The notes below the pieces were generated by a model that saw nothing but the letters and a program-made list of their open reading frames with translations, was not told the DNA's origin and did no database searches. The position numbers and the translations under genes are program-made. A stretch of DNA of 64,000 bases from Granulosicoccaceae sp. 1_MG-2023 (lineage in GTDB: Bacteria > Pseudomonadota > Gammaproteobacteria > Granulosicoccales > Granulosicoccaceae). The stretch covers positions 62,001 to 126,000 of the forward strand of contig JAUOPI010000008.1 in the NCBI GenBank assembly GCA_030546905.1, in the 5' to 3' direction. Shown here in pieces: positions 54,742 through 64,000 of the stretch. Each line of letters begins with the position of its first letter. The first letter of the stretch is position 1.

Positions 54742-56400
54742 ATGAGCAAAAGTGACAACGCTGAACTGTACCACCTGACAGAACAGACGCTTTCCGCCCT
54801 TGAAATTCAACGTCAACCCTTCGACAACAAGGCCGCCCACTTCCGCTTCTTTGTTGACAGCAAGGTCAATGGCGTTCTGGCGGCGCTGCAGGAATCGCTG
54901 GAACCGGAAAACACCCTGCCGGTCGTCATCGCCCCGCGCGGCGCCGGCAAAACCGCGCTGCTGGAACTGCTGATCGAACAAACCCACGGTGGGGTGCAGT
55001 ACTTTCTTGTCGAAGGCAACGAACAGTTCAACGCCAACAACGTCTTCGCGGGCATGCTGGAAGCCTTTCAGGAGCCCGCCCCGGACGACCTGCAGGCCTG
55101 TCTCGACGCATTGGCCGTACGCCTCCGACAGCTTGAAGAACAAAAACTGCGTGCCGTAATTCTGCTCGATGACGCCGAACAGGTGCCCGCCAGCGAGCTC
55201 TACAAACTCGTCTCCGGCATGCTTTATATGCGCAACGGCAGCGCCCTGCCCTCATTCCGGATCGCCCTGACCGCCGCGCCATCGTTTGAGGATTCCGCAG
55301 CCCGCGCAATCCCCGAAGACACGGATCTGCACGAAGTCCTGCTGCCCTTGCCGCAACTGGACCTGCAGGGCACCGAAAGCTTTATCACACACCATCTGCA
55401 AGGCGCCGGCTACTTCGAAGCCCTGCCGCTGGACGGCACCGCCATCGCCAACATCCGACATGCCGCCAATGGCTTGCCCGGCCTGACCCTGAGCGAAACA
55501 ACACGCGTACTGAACGAAACCTTCAATGACGCGCCGGCCCCGTCGACGCGTATTCCGGTGCGTCCGGCCGGGCTGGGCGGGCTGTCAGGCCTGAGCGAAC
55601 GGCTGCCGGACTTTGTCCGCGACAAACGCGCCCTGGCACTGGCCGCCGTGGCCTGTCTGGCCATCGGCAGCAGCCTTTTTCTGGGCCGCGACAAAGCCCC
55701 TGAGGACAGCGTCGCGGAAAACGCCGGCAACACCCGCATTATCAGCGAGCCACTGCAACTGCCCGCGCCGGGAGAAGCGCCCGCGAGCAGCACGCCGGCC
55801 GACCCGGATGCCCCGCCGCGGCTGGTTCTGCTGTCGGAGAAAAAGGCGCTGACACCGCGCGCTGAGAGCGCACCGAACAAGGCACCGACGCCGCCTGCGC
55901 CGCCCAAAGCCGAACCCGTCAAGCCGGAACCGGCCGGACTCCCCGAACCGGTCGTCACGGTACGCCCGGCACCGCCGGTGGAAACCAAACCGGCGCCCGC
56001 TCCCAAACCGGCCGAAAGCACCCCGGCTGCGCGTGAAAGCGCTACTGAAACCGCCGCGAAAACAGACGACAAACCCGCTTCAAACGCGGCCTCAACAGCC
56101 CTGGAATCGCCTAACTGGGTCCTTATGCAGGGCGCTGACCAGTTCACCATCCAGATGATTGCCTCCAGCAGTCGCGATGAGGTGGAGCGCTTTCTCAAAG
56201 CCCACGAACTGAACACACCGAATTCCATTTTCAGCTTCGCCCGCGGCAACGAAACCTGGTTCGCGCTGATCCACGGCCTCTACCCTTCCATCGAGGATGC
56301 ACAGGCCGCCATCCGCCAATTGCCCGAAGCGGTACGGACCCGTCATCCCTGGATACGCCAGATCGGACGGATTCAGGAGTCGCTGAAAAACCGTTCCTGA
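54742..56400 (+). CDS. DamX-like AAA/SPOR-domain cell division protein
   Basis: A 552-residue membrane protein. The N-terminal half is an AAA-type domain with P-loop VVIAPRGAGKTALLELLIEQ and Walker B AVILLDDAEQ. One membrane helix lies near residues 296-312, followed by a Pro/Ala/Glu-rich periplasmic linker. The C-terminus (from about residue 465) is a SPOR domain, with NWVLMQGADQFTIQMIASSS, that binds denuded septal peptidoglycan. Its place after aroB matches damX of enterics and Pseudomonas. Confidence 0.88.
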   Translation: MSKSDNAELYHLTEQTLSALEIQRQPFDNKAAHFRFFVDSKVNGVLAALQESLEPENTLPVVIAPRGAGKTALLELLIEQTHGGVQYFLVEGNEQFNANNVFAGMLEAFQEPAPDDLQACLDALAVRLRQLEEQKLRAVILLDDAEQVPASELYKLVSGMLYMRNGSALPSFRIALTAAPSFEDSAARAIPEDTDLHEVLLPLPQLDLQGTESFITHHLQGAGYFEALPLDGTAIANIRHAANGLPGLTLSETTRVLNETFNDAPAPSTRIPVRPAGLGGLSGLSERLPDFVRDKRALALAAVACLAIGSSLFLGRDKAPEDSVAENAGNTRIISEPLQLPAPGEAPASSTPADPDAPPRLVLLSEKKALTPRAESAPNKAPTPPAPPKAEPVKPEPAGLPEPVVTVRPAPPVETKPAPAPKPAESTPAARESATETAAKTDDKPASNAASTALESPNWVLMQGADQFTIQMIASSSRDEVERFLKAHELNTPNSIFSFARGNETWFALIHGLYPSIEDAQAAIRQLPEAVRTRHPWIRQIGRIQESLKNRS

Positions 56401-56560
56401 GTACACTTGCATGACAGTTCGGGAGTGGGCTATTCTCGAACTGACCTTCGGTTCAACCCGATTCCAAAACCTCCCTGAAGCCAGTCGGTTCCGGCATCTC
56501 CGGTGACAGGGACCGGTGCGATACGGCGCGCTCCAATTTCCGTTCACTGCCGCAGGTCGC

Positions 56561-56566
56561 TATAAT
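56561..56566 (+). promoter_or_regulatory. -10 element (TATAAT) of gltB
   Basis: A consensus TATAAT 60 bases before the gltB ATG. The -35 is weak (TTCCGT at 56538-56543, 17-base spacer). A nine-base-pair hairpin AGTTCGGGA/TCTCGAACT (56416-56424 with 56434-56442) lies further upstream in the 225-base gap after the damX-like gene. Confidence 0.5.
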
Positions 56567-56625
56567 GGCCGGTCGCGCTGCCAAGCAGACACCCGTACGT
56601 CATCGAACACCAGGTGTATAATTCT

Positions 56626-59600
56626 ATGAATTTGTTGGACAAAACAGCCAAATACGGGCTGTATCGCCCTGAATTTGAAAAAGACAATTGCGGCTTCGGC
56701 CTGATTGCTCACATGGACGGACAACCCAGCCACTGGCTGGTACTTAACGCCATTAAGTCGCTGGCAAGGATGACGCACCGTGGTGCTATCGCCGCCGACG
56801 GAAAATCCGGGGACGGATGTGGCCTGTTGTTGCGAATGCCCGAGCGTTTCCTGCGCGAAACCGCCCGCAAAGCCGGTATCAGCCTCGGCGCTGAATTCGG
56901 CGTTGGCATGGTTTTCCTGAATCAGGACCAGACCCTCGCCGACAAGGCCCGCCAGGAAGTAAACAAGCAGATCGAAGCACGCGGACTGGAAGTCAGCGGC
57001 TGGCGTGAAGTTCCCGTCAATCCGGATGCCCTCGGCGAAGAAGCCCGCGCTTCCATGCCGCGCATCGAACAGGTCTTTATCACCGCACCGGTCGATATGG
57101 ACAACATTACGCTCAACCGTAATCTGTACGTTGCCCGCCGCCGTTCGGCGCTGAATCTGCGCGAAGACGAGGCCTTCTACATCTCCTCGATTTCCGCCGA
57201 CTCGATCATCTACAAAGGCCTGATGATGCCGCAGTATCTGGCGGATTTTTATCTGGACCTGCAGGACGAGTCGCTCGAATCATCAATCGCCGTCTTCCAC
57301 CAGCGCTTCTCAACCAACACCCTGCCGCAATGGCGTCGTGCCCAACCGTTCCGCTACCTCGCACACAACGGTGAAATCAACACGATTCAGGGCAACCGCA
57401 ACTGGGCCAATGCCCGCGCCAGCAAGTTCAAATCCGACCTGCTGCCCGAACTGCAGGAGCTGCAACCGCTGGTCAGCGGCCGCGACTCCGACTCGGCCTC
57501 ACTGGATAACATGCTGGAAGTGCTGCTGGCAGGCGGTATGGATATTTTCCAGGCCATGCGTATGCTGCTGCCCCCGGCCTGGCAAAACAGTGACGAGCTG
57601 GATCCGGAACTGCGCGGCTTTCTCGAATTCAGCTCCATGCATATGGAACCCTGGGACGGCCCTGCCGGCGTGGTCATGAGCGACGGCCGCTACGCCGCCT
57701 GCGCACTGGACCGCAACGGCCTGCGTCCGGCCCGTTACGTCATCACCAAAGACGGCCACATCACCCTCGCCTCGGAAATCGGCGTGTGGGACTACGACAC
57801 GGACGATGTGGTCGAGAAAGGCCGCCTGAAACCGGGCGACATGCTCGCTGTTGACACCCAGACCGGCACACTGATGAAGCCGCGCGACGTCAACGACATG
57901 CTCAAGTCCCGTCACCCCTACGCCAAGTGGCTGTGGAAATACTCACGCCATCTGCGTTCGGGTATGCGCAAGATCGAAAACCCGGCACCGGCTTTCGACG
58001 AAAGCACGCTGACCACCTTCGAGAAGATGTTCAACGTCTCCTTCGAAGAACGTGACGAAATCATCCGCGTACTGGCCGAAAACGGCGCCGAAGCAATCGG
58101 CTCCATGGGCGACGACACCCCGTTCCCGGTCATGTCGCGTCAGGTCCGCTCGCTGTACGACAACTTCCGTCAGCATTTCGCTCAGGTCACCAATCCGCCG
58201 ATTGACCCCCTGCGCGAAGCGATCGTCATGTCGCTGGAAACCTGTCTGGGCCGCGAGAAAAACCCTTTCCGCGAAACCATTGACCACGCCAAGCGCCTGC
58301 TGGTGCGCTCGCCGATTCTGTCGCAGGAGAAATACGAAGCCCTGCTGGCCATGAACGACGAAGATGAGTACCAGCACGCGATCATCGACCTGTACTACGA
58401 TCCGGCGCAGATGACGCTCAAAGAAGCGATCAACCATATCTGCAGCGAATCGGTCAAGGCCGCGCGTGACGGCAAGGTCGTTATCGTTCTGTCCGACCGC
58501 CAGCTGCAAAAAGGCCGCCTGCCGGTCCACGCCCTGCTGGCCACAGGCGCTGTGCACCACGCCCTGATCCGCGCCGGTCTGCGTTGCGACGCCAACCTGA
58601 TTGTCGAAACCGCCACAGCCCGCGATTCACACCATATGGCTGTGCTGCTCGGCTACGGCGCGACCTGTGTCTACCCGTATCTGGCTTACCAGTGCATCGG
58701 CGGCCTGATCAGCACCGGCGAAATCGGCGGCCTCGACCTCAAGCAAGCGGGCATGAACTACCGCGCCGGGATCAACAAAGGTCTGCTCAAGATACTCTCG
58801 AAAATGGGTATCTCGACCATCACCAGCTACCGTGGTGCGCAGCTTTTCGAGATCGTCGGTCTCGCTCAGGAAGTGGTGGATCTGTGCTTCTCCGGCACCA
58901 CCAGCCGTGTCGAAGGCGCTGATTTCAAAGCCATTCAGGACGACATCAAAGTCCTCGCCGAACGTGCCTTCAACCCGCGTGCAACTACGCAGCAAGGCGG
59001 CCTGCTGAAATACATCCACGGCGGTGAATACCACGCCTACAACCCGGATGTGGTCGGCACACTGCAGGCAGCGGTGACCAGCGGCGATTTCGCGGACTAC
59101 AAAAAATACGCCGATCTGGTCGATCAGCGTCCGCCGTCCATGCTGCGCGACCTGCTCAAACTCAAGCCGGTTGCCAGCGGCCCCGTACCGCTGGAAGAAG
59201 TCGAATCAGCCGAAGCCATCCTCAGCCGCTTTGACTCGGCCGGCATGTCGCTCGGCGCCCTGTCTCCGGAAGCGCACGAGACCCTCGCCGAAGCCATGAA
59301 CCGCCTGGGCGGCCGTTCCAACTCCGGTGAAGGCGGCGAAGACATCTCCCGCTACGGCACACTGAAAATGTCCAAGATCAAACAGATCGCCTCGGGCCGT
59401 TTCGGTGTCACACCGCATTACCTGGTTAATGCCGAAGTGCTGCAGATCAAAGTCGCTCAGGGCGCCAAGCCCGGCGAAGGTGGTCAGCTGCCCGGCCATA
59501 AGGTCAACGAGATGATCGCGCGCCTGCGTCACTCAACGCCCGGCGTCTCCCTGATCTCACCGCCGCCGCACCACGATATCTACTCAATCGAGGATCTGGC

Positions 59601-61113
59601 GCAGCTGATCTTTGACCTCAAACAGGTCAATCCGGACGCACTGGTCTCAGTCAAACTGGTCGCCGAAGCCGGTGTCGGTACGGTCGCCGCCGGTGTGGCC
59701 AAGGCCTATGCCGACCTGATTACCGTTTCCGGCTACGACGGCGGTACCGGTGCATCCCCGCTGACCAGCGTGAAGTACGCCGGCTCGCCGTGGGAACTGG
59801 GCGTTTCCGAGACCCATCAGGTACTGCGTGCCAACAACCTGCGTGACAAGGTTCGCCTGCAGGCTGACGGCGGTCTGAAAACCGGTCTGGACGTGATCAA
59901 AGCCGCCGCTCTCGGGGCCGAAAGTTTCGGTTTCGGTACCGGCCCGATGATCGCCATGGGTTGTAAGTTCCTGCGTATCTGCCACCTCAACAACTGCGCA
60001 ACCGGTGTTGCTACCCAGCACAAAATCCTGCGCATGCGCCACTTCAACGGCAACGTCGAGAAAGTCATGAACTACATGAAGTTCATCGCCGAAGACGTGC
60101 GCCTGCATATGGCGGCTCTGGGTGTACGCACTTTCGAAGAGCTGATCGGTCATACCGAACTGCTCGAACCGGTTGAAGGCCAGACCGACAAGCAAAAAGG
60201 TCTCGACTTCTCCCGTGTGCTGTACAACGGCCAGGATGATGCCGCCCTGCGTCAGGCACCGCGTTTCTGTACCTTTGAGCGCAACCTGCCCTACGACAAA
60301 GGCGAACTGGCCGAACAGATGGTCGCCGAATGCCTGCCGGCAATCGAAAACCGCAGCGGCGGGGAATTCACCTTCGACGTGAAAAACATCAACCGCTCCA
60401 TCGGTGCCCGTCTGTCAGGTGAAATCGCCAAACGTTACGGCAACCTCGGGATGGAAGACGCGCCGATCCGCATTAACCTGCGCGGCACCAGCGGTCAGAG
60501 CCTGGGCGTTTGGAACGCCGGCGGTCTGCATATCTATCTGGAAGGCGACGCCAACGACTATGTCGGTAAAGGCATGAGCGGCGGTAAACTGGTAATCCGT
60601 CCGCCGGCAAGTGCTCACTACCGCACCAACGAAAGCACCATCATCGGCAACACCTGTCTGTACGGCGCCACCGGCGGCCGGCTCTACGCTGCAGGTAAGG
60701 CCGGCGAACGCTTCGCCGTGCGCAACTCCGGTTGCCACGCGGTAGTCGAAGGTATCGGCGACCACGGCTGCGAATACATGACCGGCGGCTGCGTAACCGT
60801 ACTCGGTGAAACCGGCGTCAACTTCGGCGCAGGTATGACCGGCGGCTTCGCTTTCGTACTCGACCGCAACAACGTGTTTGTCGACCGCTACAACAACGAG
60901 CTGATCGATATTCACCGTCTCAACGGCGAGTCCATGCACAGCTACCGTCACTTCCTGCGTGACGTGATCGACGAGTATGTGCAGGAAACCGGCTCTGAAT
61001 GGGCGCAGGACATCCTGGATGACTTCTACGTCGTCTCCTCGAAGTTCTGGCTGGTCAAACCCAAAGCCGCCTCACTGGCGGATCTGCTCAGCACGCTGCA
61101 CAAAGCGGCCTGA
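56626..61113 (+). CDS. gltB: Glutamate synthase (NADPH) large subunit
   Basis: Alpha subunit of glutamate synthase, 1495 residues. Removal of the N-terminal propeptide exposes the amidotransferase cysteine in [16 protein letters not shown]. The central and synthase domains carry [17 protein letters not shown] and [20 protein letters not shown] with the FMN site. The 3Fe-4S cysteines are in [19 protein letters not shown], and the C-terminal beta-helix is glycine-rich. A GTG at 56614 is an alternative start. gltD is not downstream, as is usual, but 13 kb upstream. Confidence 0.97.
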   Translation: MNLLDKTAKYGLYRPEFEKDNCGFGLIAHMDGQPSHWLVLNAIKSLARMTHRGAIAADGKSGDGCGLLLRMPERFLRETARKAGISLGAEFGVGMVFLNQDQTLADKARQEVNKQIEARGLEVSGWREVPVNPDALGEEARASMPRIEQVFITAPVDMDNITLNRNLYVARRRSALNLREDEAFYISSISADSIIYKGLMMPQYLADFYLDLQDESLESSIAVFHQRFSTNTLPQWRRAQPFRYLAHNGEINTIQGNRNWANARASKFKSDLLPELQELQPLVSGRDSDSASLDNMLEVLLAGGMDIFQAMRMLLPPAWQNSDELDPELRGFLEFSSMHMEPWDGPAGVVMSDGRYAACALDRNGLRPARYVITKDGHITLASEIGVWDYDTDDVVEKGRLKPGDMLAVDTQTGTLMKPRDVNDMLKSRHPYAKWLWKYSRHLRSGMRKIENPAPAFDESTLTTFEKMFNVSFEERDEIIRVLAENGAEAIGSMGDDTPFPVMSRQVRSLYDNFRQHFAQVTNPPIDPLREAIVMSLETCLGREKNPFRETIDHAKRLLVRSPILSQEKYEALLAMNDEDEYQHAIIDLYYDPAQMTLKEAINHICSESVKAARDGKVVIVLSDRQLQKGRLPVHALLATGAVHHALIRAGLRCDANLIVETATARDSHHMAVLLGYGATCVYPYLAYQCIGGLISTGEIGGLDLKQAGMNYRAGINKGLLKILSKMGISTITSYRGAQLFEIVGLAQEVVDLCFSGTTSRVEGADFKAIQDDIKVLAERAFNPRATTQQGGLLKYIHGGEYHAYNPDVVGTLQAAVTSGDFADYKKYADLVDQRPPSMLRDLLKLKPVASGPVPLEEVESAEAILSRFDSAGMSLGALSPEAHETLAEAMNRLGGRSNSGEGGEDISRYGTLKMSKIKQIASGRFGVTPHYLVNAEVLQIKVAQGAKPGEGGQLPGHKVNEMIARLRHSTPGVSLISPPPHHDIYSIEDLAQLIFDLKQVNPDALVSVKLVAEAGVGTVAAGVAKAYADLITVSGYDGGTGASPLTSVKYAGSPWELGVSETHQVLRANNLRDKVRLQADGGLKTGLDVIKAAALGAESFGFGTGPMIAMGCKFLRICHLNNCATGVATQHKILRMRHFNGNVEKVMNYMKFIAEDVRLHMAALGVRTFEELIGHTELLEPVEGQTDKQKGLDFSRVLYNGQDDAALRQAPRFCTFERNLPYDKGELAEQMVAECLPAIENRSGGEFTFDVKNINRSIGARLSGEIAKRYGNLGMEDAPIRINLRGTSGQSLGVWNAGGLHIYLEGDANDYVGKGMSGGKLVIRPPASAHYRTNESTIIGNTCLYGATGGRLYAAGKAGERFAVRNSGCHAVVEGIGDHGCEYMTGGCVTVLGETGVNFGAGMTGGFAFVLDRNNVFVDRYNNELIDIHRLNGESMHSYRHFLRDVIDEYVQETGSEWAQDILDDFYVVSSKFWLVKPKAASLADLLSTLHKAA

Positions 61114-61127
61114 TCAGTATCAGCACC

Positions 61128-61161
61128 AAAAAAAGGGCGCCTTCTACGGCGCCCTTTTTTT
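61128..61161 (+). terminator. Intrinsic terminator of gltB
   Basis: GGGCGCC (61135-61141) pairs with GGCGCCC (61148-61154), extended by A and T tracts on each side. It separates gltB from dnaG and marks the right edge of the relocated block. Confidence 0.95.
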
Positions 61162-61204
61162 ATTCCTTACCGGTAAGCCAACAAGTCACCGCGGCCCGCC
61201 ATCG

Positions 61205-61213
61205 TGCTATATT
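61205..61213 (+). promoter_or_regulatory. Extended -10 promoter of dnaG, probably leaderless
   Basis: TGCTATATT is an extended -10 (TGn before TATATT at 61208-61213). It ends nine bases before the dnaG ATG at 61223, and there is no ribosome-binding sequence in between. The transcript would have almost no leader. Confidence 0.4.
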
Positions 61214-61222
61214 GATGCTTCT

Positions 61223-62995
61223 ATGGCCGGTCGTATTCCCCGAGATTTCATCGACAACCTTCTCAGTCGCATCGATATCGTCGACGTGATCGGCGAACGT
61301 GTGCCGTTAAAAAAATCCGGCAGCAATTACACCGCCTGCTGCCCTTTTCATAACGAGAAAACGCCTTCTTTTACGGTCAGCCAGACCAAACAGTTCTATC
61401 ACTGCTTCGGCTGTCAGGCCAATGGCACCGCCATCAGCTTTCTGATGAACTACGACCAGCTGCATTTTATCGACGCCGTCGAGCAGCTGGCCGAATCCGT
61501 CGGCCTGGAAGTGCCCCGCGAAGGCGGACATGACGCCGCTCAGGACAAGCGCAAACCGCTTTACGAAGTGATGGAGCGCTGCGCCCGCTACTACAGCGAT
61601 ACACTGAGAAAGTCCCCCGAGGCTATCGCCTATCTCAAACGCCGCGGGCTGTCCGGCGAGACCGCCAAAACCTTCGGCCTCGGCTACGCCCCGCCGGGCT
61701 GGACCCATCTGCAAAGCGCCACCGGCGCCAGCAATGACCAGCTGCTCAGTCTCGGCATGCAGATCCGCCACGAAGAAGGCCGGATCTACGACCGCTTCCG
61801 CGAACGGATCATGTTCCCGATCCGCGACCGGCGCGGGCGCATTATCGGCTTCGGCGGACGCATCCTCGACAACGGCGAACCCAAATACCTCAACTCGCCG
61901 GAAACCACCCTGTTTCACAAAGGCGAGGAGCTCTACGCGCTTTACGAGGCACGCAAAGCGGCGGTCAGCGAACAACGCATCCTGATTGTCGAAGGCTATA
62001 TGGATGTGATCGCACTCTGGCAGCACGGCGTGCGTAATGCCGTTGCCACCCTGGGCACTGCCACCACGCCCTCGCATATCGAGACTCTCTTCCGAACCGT
62101 GCCGGAGCTGGTGTTCTGTTTCGACGGCGACCGCGCCGGACGCGATGCCGCCTGGCGGGCGCTGCGTGCGACCCTGCCCGCCCTGCGCGACGGACGCGAT
62201 GCGCACTTTGCCTTCCTCAGCGACGGCGAAGACCCGGACAGCCTGATCTCCGGCCAGGGCAAGGCCGCGTTTGATGCCTTTATCCGCAGCGCCTTGCCGG
62301 TCACCGACTTTATGATCGAACGGCTCAGCGAAGGCCTGGATCTGTCCGGCGTCGGCGGCAAGGCGCGTCTGGCCAAAGAGGCCAAACCGCTGATTGAAAC
62401 CATGCCCGAAGGGATCTACCGACAGCTGACCATCCGCCAGATCGAAACCCTGATCGGCGCTCGCCTGGATGTCGCCGCCGCACGCGAAGAAACTCCGCCG
62501 CCGGCGCCCGCCCCGCACGCGCCGACCGGACCGGCAACACCAGCCAAGCCCGGCACCGGCACGCAGCGGCGCCGGGCCGAGAAAAGCGAATCCCTGCTAT
62601 TGCGGCGCGCCGCCACGCTGGTGCTGCAGATCCCGGCCGTGATTGCCAACTACGATGAGTCCCGCCACGCACCGGTCGCTGACACAGATGGCGCCGCGCT
62701 GCTGCTCGACCTGATAAAACAAGTCCGGGGCAATCCGCAAATCTCCACCGCGGCACTGCTGGAACACTTTCGTGAAAGCCCGGTTTTCAAAGGCCTGAGC
62801 AAACTCGCCTCTGCGCCGCTGCTACCGGATAATCACGAAATGGACGCAGATGCCGCCGCCGAAGAGTTTATAAATATTCTGCGCAAGCTGCGGCTGCTGG
62901 CCGAACGCAACCGCACCGGCCCTGTACCGGAAAGCCACAGACGCGGCCTGCTGGGCATCGGCGGCAGACGCCTGCGACCACCGGAGGAACGTTGA
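61223..62995 (+). CDS. dnaG: DNA primase
   Basis: Makes RNA primers at the replication fork. The N-terminal zinc ribbon CCPFHNEKTPSFTVSQTKQF followed by HCFGCQANG supplies the CHCC ligands. The RNA polymerase core has GFGGRILDNGEPKYLNSPET and the TOPRIM motifs ILIVEGYMDV and FDGDRAGRDAA. A proline-rich linker near residue 430 leads to the C-terminal DnaB-binding domain. The length from ATG 61223 is 590 residues. In relatives it follows rpsU-yqeY; here it follows gltB, and rsmE follows instead of rpoD. Confidence 0.97.
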   Translation: MAGRIPRDFIDNLLSRIDIVDVIGERVPLKKSGSNYTACCPFHNEKTPSFTVSQTKQFYHCFGCQANGTAISFLMNYDQLHFIDAVEQLAESVGLEVPREGGHDAAQDKRKPLYEVMERCARYYSDTLRKSPEAIAYLKRRGLSGETAKTFGLGYAPPGWTHLQSATGASNDQLLSLGMQIRHEEGRIYDRFRERIMFPIRDRRGRIIGFGGRILDNGEPKYLNSPETTLFHKGEELYALYEARKAAVSEQRILIVEGYMDVIALWQHGVRNAVATLGTATTPSHIETLFRTVPELVFCFDGDRAGRDAAWRALRATLPALRDGRDAHFAFLSDGEDPDSLISGQGKAAFDAFIRSALPVTDFMIERLSEGLDLSGVGGKARLAKEAKPLIETMPEGIYRQLTIRQIETLIGARLDVAAAREETPPPAPAPHAPTGPATPAKPGTGTQRRRAEKSESLLLRRAATLVLQIPAVIANYDESRHAPVADTDGAALLLDLIKQVRGNPQISTAALLEHFRESPVFKGLSKLASAPLLPDNHEMDADAAAEEFINILRKLRLLAERNRTGPVPESHRRGLLGIGGRRLRPPEER

Positions 62996-63720
62996 GAGAA
63001 ATCCGCCTATACACTGACCAGACACTGCAAGCAGGCGCCCGGCTGTGCCTCGATAAGGAGGCCACGCGCCACGCTGTGCAGGTACTGAGACTACAAGCCG
63101 GGCACCCGCTGACGCTGTTCAACGGCGATGGCTGGAATTACACCGCAACCTTACAAAACACGGCCAAACAGGCCGAGGTGTTGATTACCGGCAAACAGGA
63201 AAATCCGCTGGAATCACCGCTGGAGGTGACGCTCGTGCAAGGCGTTTCGCGCAGCGAGCGCATGGACTTCACCCTGCAAAAAGCCGTCGAACTGGGCGTG
63301 ACCGGGATCGTGCCCGTATTTACCGAACGTTCGGTGCTGAATCTCAACGGTGCACGGCTGGAAAAGAAAATCCGCCACTGGCGGGCAGTCATCAGCAGTG
63401 CCTGTGAGCAATCCGGTCGCAGCCGTCTGCCGACGCTGGGCGAGGCCGTATCCTTGCGCGACTACCTCGCGACGAACGCCCCGGCGGGCAAGGCCTGTGT
63501 CCTTCTGCCCGGTGCAGCCGGAACCTTTGCCGGCATCGACAATCCCAACAACCGCTTTACCCTGCTTATCGGCCCGGAAGGCGGTCTGAGCGAGGCTGAA
63601 ACCGATGCCGCACAAGCGGCGGGATTTACCGGCGTCTCCATGGGCCCGCGCATTCTGAGAACAGAAACCGCCGGCATCGCCGCACTTTCAATATTACAAG
63701 CCCGATTCGGCGACTTCTGA
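62992..63720 (+). CDS. rsmE: 16S rRNA (uracil(1498)-N3)-methyltransferase
   Basis: SPOUT-fold methyltransferase that modifies U1498 of 16S rRNA. LIGPEGGLSEAETDAAQAAG and GPRILRTETAGIAALSIL near the C-terminus form the knot that binds S-adenosylmethionine, and QGVSRSERMDFTLQKAVELG is also typical. The start is TTG at 62992, with GGAGG five bases upstream and a four-base overlap with the dnaG stop. This is a real coupled start, not a misread. Length is 242 residues. Confidence 0.95.
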   Translation: MREIRLYTDQTLQAGARLCLDKEATRHAVQVLRLQAGHPLTLFNGDGWNYTATLQNTAKQAEVLITGKQENPLESPLEVTLVQGVSRSERMDFTLQKAVELGVTGIVPVFTERSVLNLNGARLEKKIRHWRAVISSACEQSGRSRLPTLGEAVSLRDYLATNAPAGKACVLLPGAAGTFAGIDNPNNRFTLLIGPEGGLSEAETDAAQAAGFTGVSMGPRILRTETAGIAALSILQARFGDF

Positions 63721-63737
63721 GTCTCCGGGAGTCTGAG

Positions 63738-64000
63738 ATGATAAAAAAAATGCTACTAAGCGCGCTGATTACTGCAAGCCTGCTGATGACAGCCTGCAGC
63801 TCGCTGCCCACCCACAAACCCGTCGCGCCCAATGTCAGCATTGCCGCCGTGCGGCCGTTGAATCTCAGCCTCGTCAATCAGAAGCTGGCCTTTACGCTGG
63901 ATGTGGAAAATCCCAACAGCTACGACCTGCCGGTCGAAGGGCTGGATTTTATAGCGTCTTTTGCCGGCAACGAGATCGCCAGTGGCAGCAGTGATCAGGA
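63738..64000 (+). CDS. LEA14/WHy-type lipoprotein (partial, N-terminal part)
   Basis: The first 87 codons of a lipoprotein, cut by the right edge. ATG 63738 follows GGGAG. The signal peptide ends in the lipobox LLMTACSS, so it should be lipidated. The mature part (VRPLNLSLVNQKLAFTLDVE, NPNSYDLPVEGLDF) is the start of the LEA type 2 / WHy domain found in desiccation-related and bacterial envelope proteins. Its function in bacteria is unclear. Confidence 0.8.
   Translation, partial: MIKKMLLSALITASLLMTACSSLPTHKPVAPNVSIAAVRPLNLSLVNQKLAFTLDVENPNSYDLPVEGLDFIASFAGNEIASGSSDQ

Noticed and set aside
56416-56500. T-loop-like GGTTCAACCC sequence upstream of gltB, possible tRNA
   Set aside because: No matching acceptor stem, anticodon stem or D loop around it; only a simple hairpin at 56416-56442 is supported.

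Overview
The window is a stretch of chromosome from a Gram-negative gammaproteobacterium. The gene neighbourhoods are of the kind found in Pseudomonas and related non-enteric lineages: tsaD/rpsU/yqeY, rsmD-M16-M16-ftsYEX-rpoH, ponA/pilMNOPQ-aroK-aroB-damX, and gltB, gltD and hemE. A type IV pilus assembly operon, TRAP and ABC uptake systems and several dehydrogenases suggest a free-living aquatic heterotroph. I cannot name the genus. Most of the window is GC-rich and densely coded. The first 4.7 kb is visibly more AT-rich: by hand count, 27/60 G+C at 3121-3180 against 39/60 at 5041-5100 inside glpK.

Region 1 (1-6.8 kb) is an accessory uptake region. It holds the 5' part of a glycerol-type ABC binding protein, a TRAP transporter (dctM, dctQ, dctP on the minus strand), glycerol kinase and thpR. 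Between the binding protein and the TRAP genes lies a decayed copy of the first 60 bases of glpK (46/60 identical without gaps). A three-copy TTTCGATA-type direct repeat with an exact 22-base period sits upstream of intact glpK, and a GlpR-like palindrome sits upstream of the binding protein. This suggests an ancestral divergent glycerol locus that was split by, or rearranged together with, the TRAP cluster.

Region 2 (6.8-25.4 kb) is mixed. A LysR regulator lies opposite a three-gene oxidoreductase cluster (MDR, luciferase-like, SDR), followed by a TehA/SLAC1-type channel. A scar at about 12,508 joins two gene fragments that have both lost their 5' ends. Then come a pyruvate-kinase-like protein with a long N-terminal extension, a membrane acyltransferase, an App1-type phosphatase, an MTHFR-like protein, a GFA protein, a lipoprotein aminopeptidase, cca, vanZ-like, uppP, and a pterin group (pteridine reductase, an HPPK-like protein that has lost its metal-binding aspartates, folB).

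Region 3 (25.4-42.1 kb) is housekeeping: rpmB-rpmG, a four-gene Gld-type ABC operon lying between rpmG and mutM, mutM, yfhL, coaD, a DUF1285 gene, rsmD, a pair of M16 peptidases (one active, one lacking the motif), ftsYEX, rpoH, plsY, tsaD, rpsU and yqeY. A perfect CIRCE operator (TTAGCACTC-N9-GAGTGCTAA) lies just upstream of rpoH, which places the heat-shock sigma factor under probable HrcA control.

Region 4 (42.1-64 kb) holds gltD-hemE, ponA (minus), pilMNOPQ, aroKB, a damX-like gene, gltB, dnaG, rsmE and the start of a lipoprotein gene. The order is unusual. yqeY and dnaG, normally neighbours in the macromolecular-synthesis operon, are separated by about 19 kb. The block between them looks like a circular permutation of the usual ponA/pilMNOPQ-aroKB-damX-gltB-gltD-hemE order, cut between gltB and gltD. 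Clear intrinsic terminators and new promoters mark the joints.

I saw no rRNA, tRNA, CRISPR array, insertion sequence or prophage. The most interesting items are the CIRCE element at rpoH, the permuted glt/pil block that splits the rpsU-dnaG operon, the glpK fossil with its operator-like repeats, the HPPK-like protein without catalytic aspartates, and the double-truncation scar at 12.5 kb. I found no clearly new multi-gene system.
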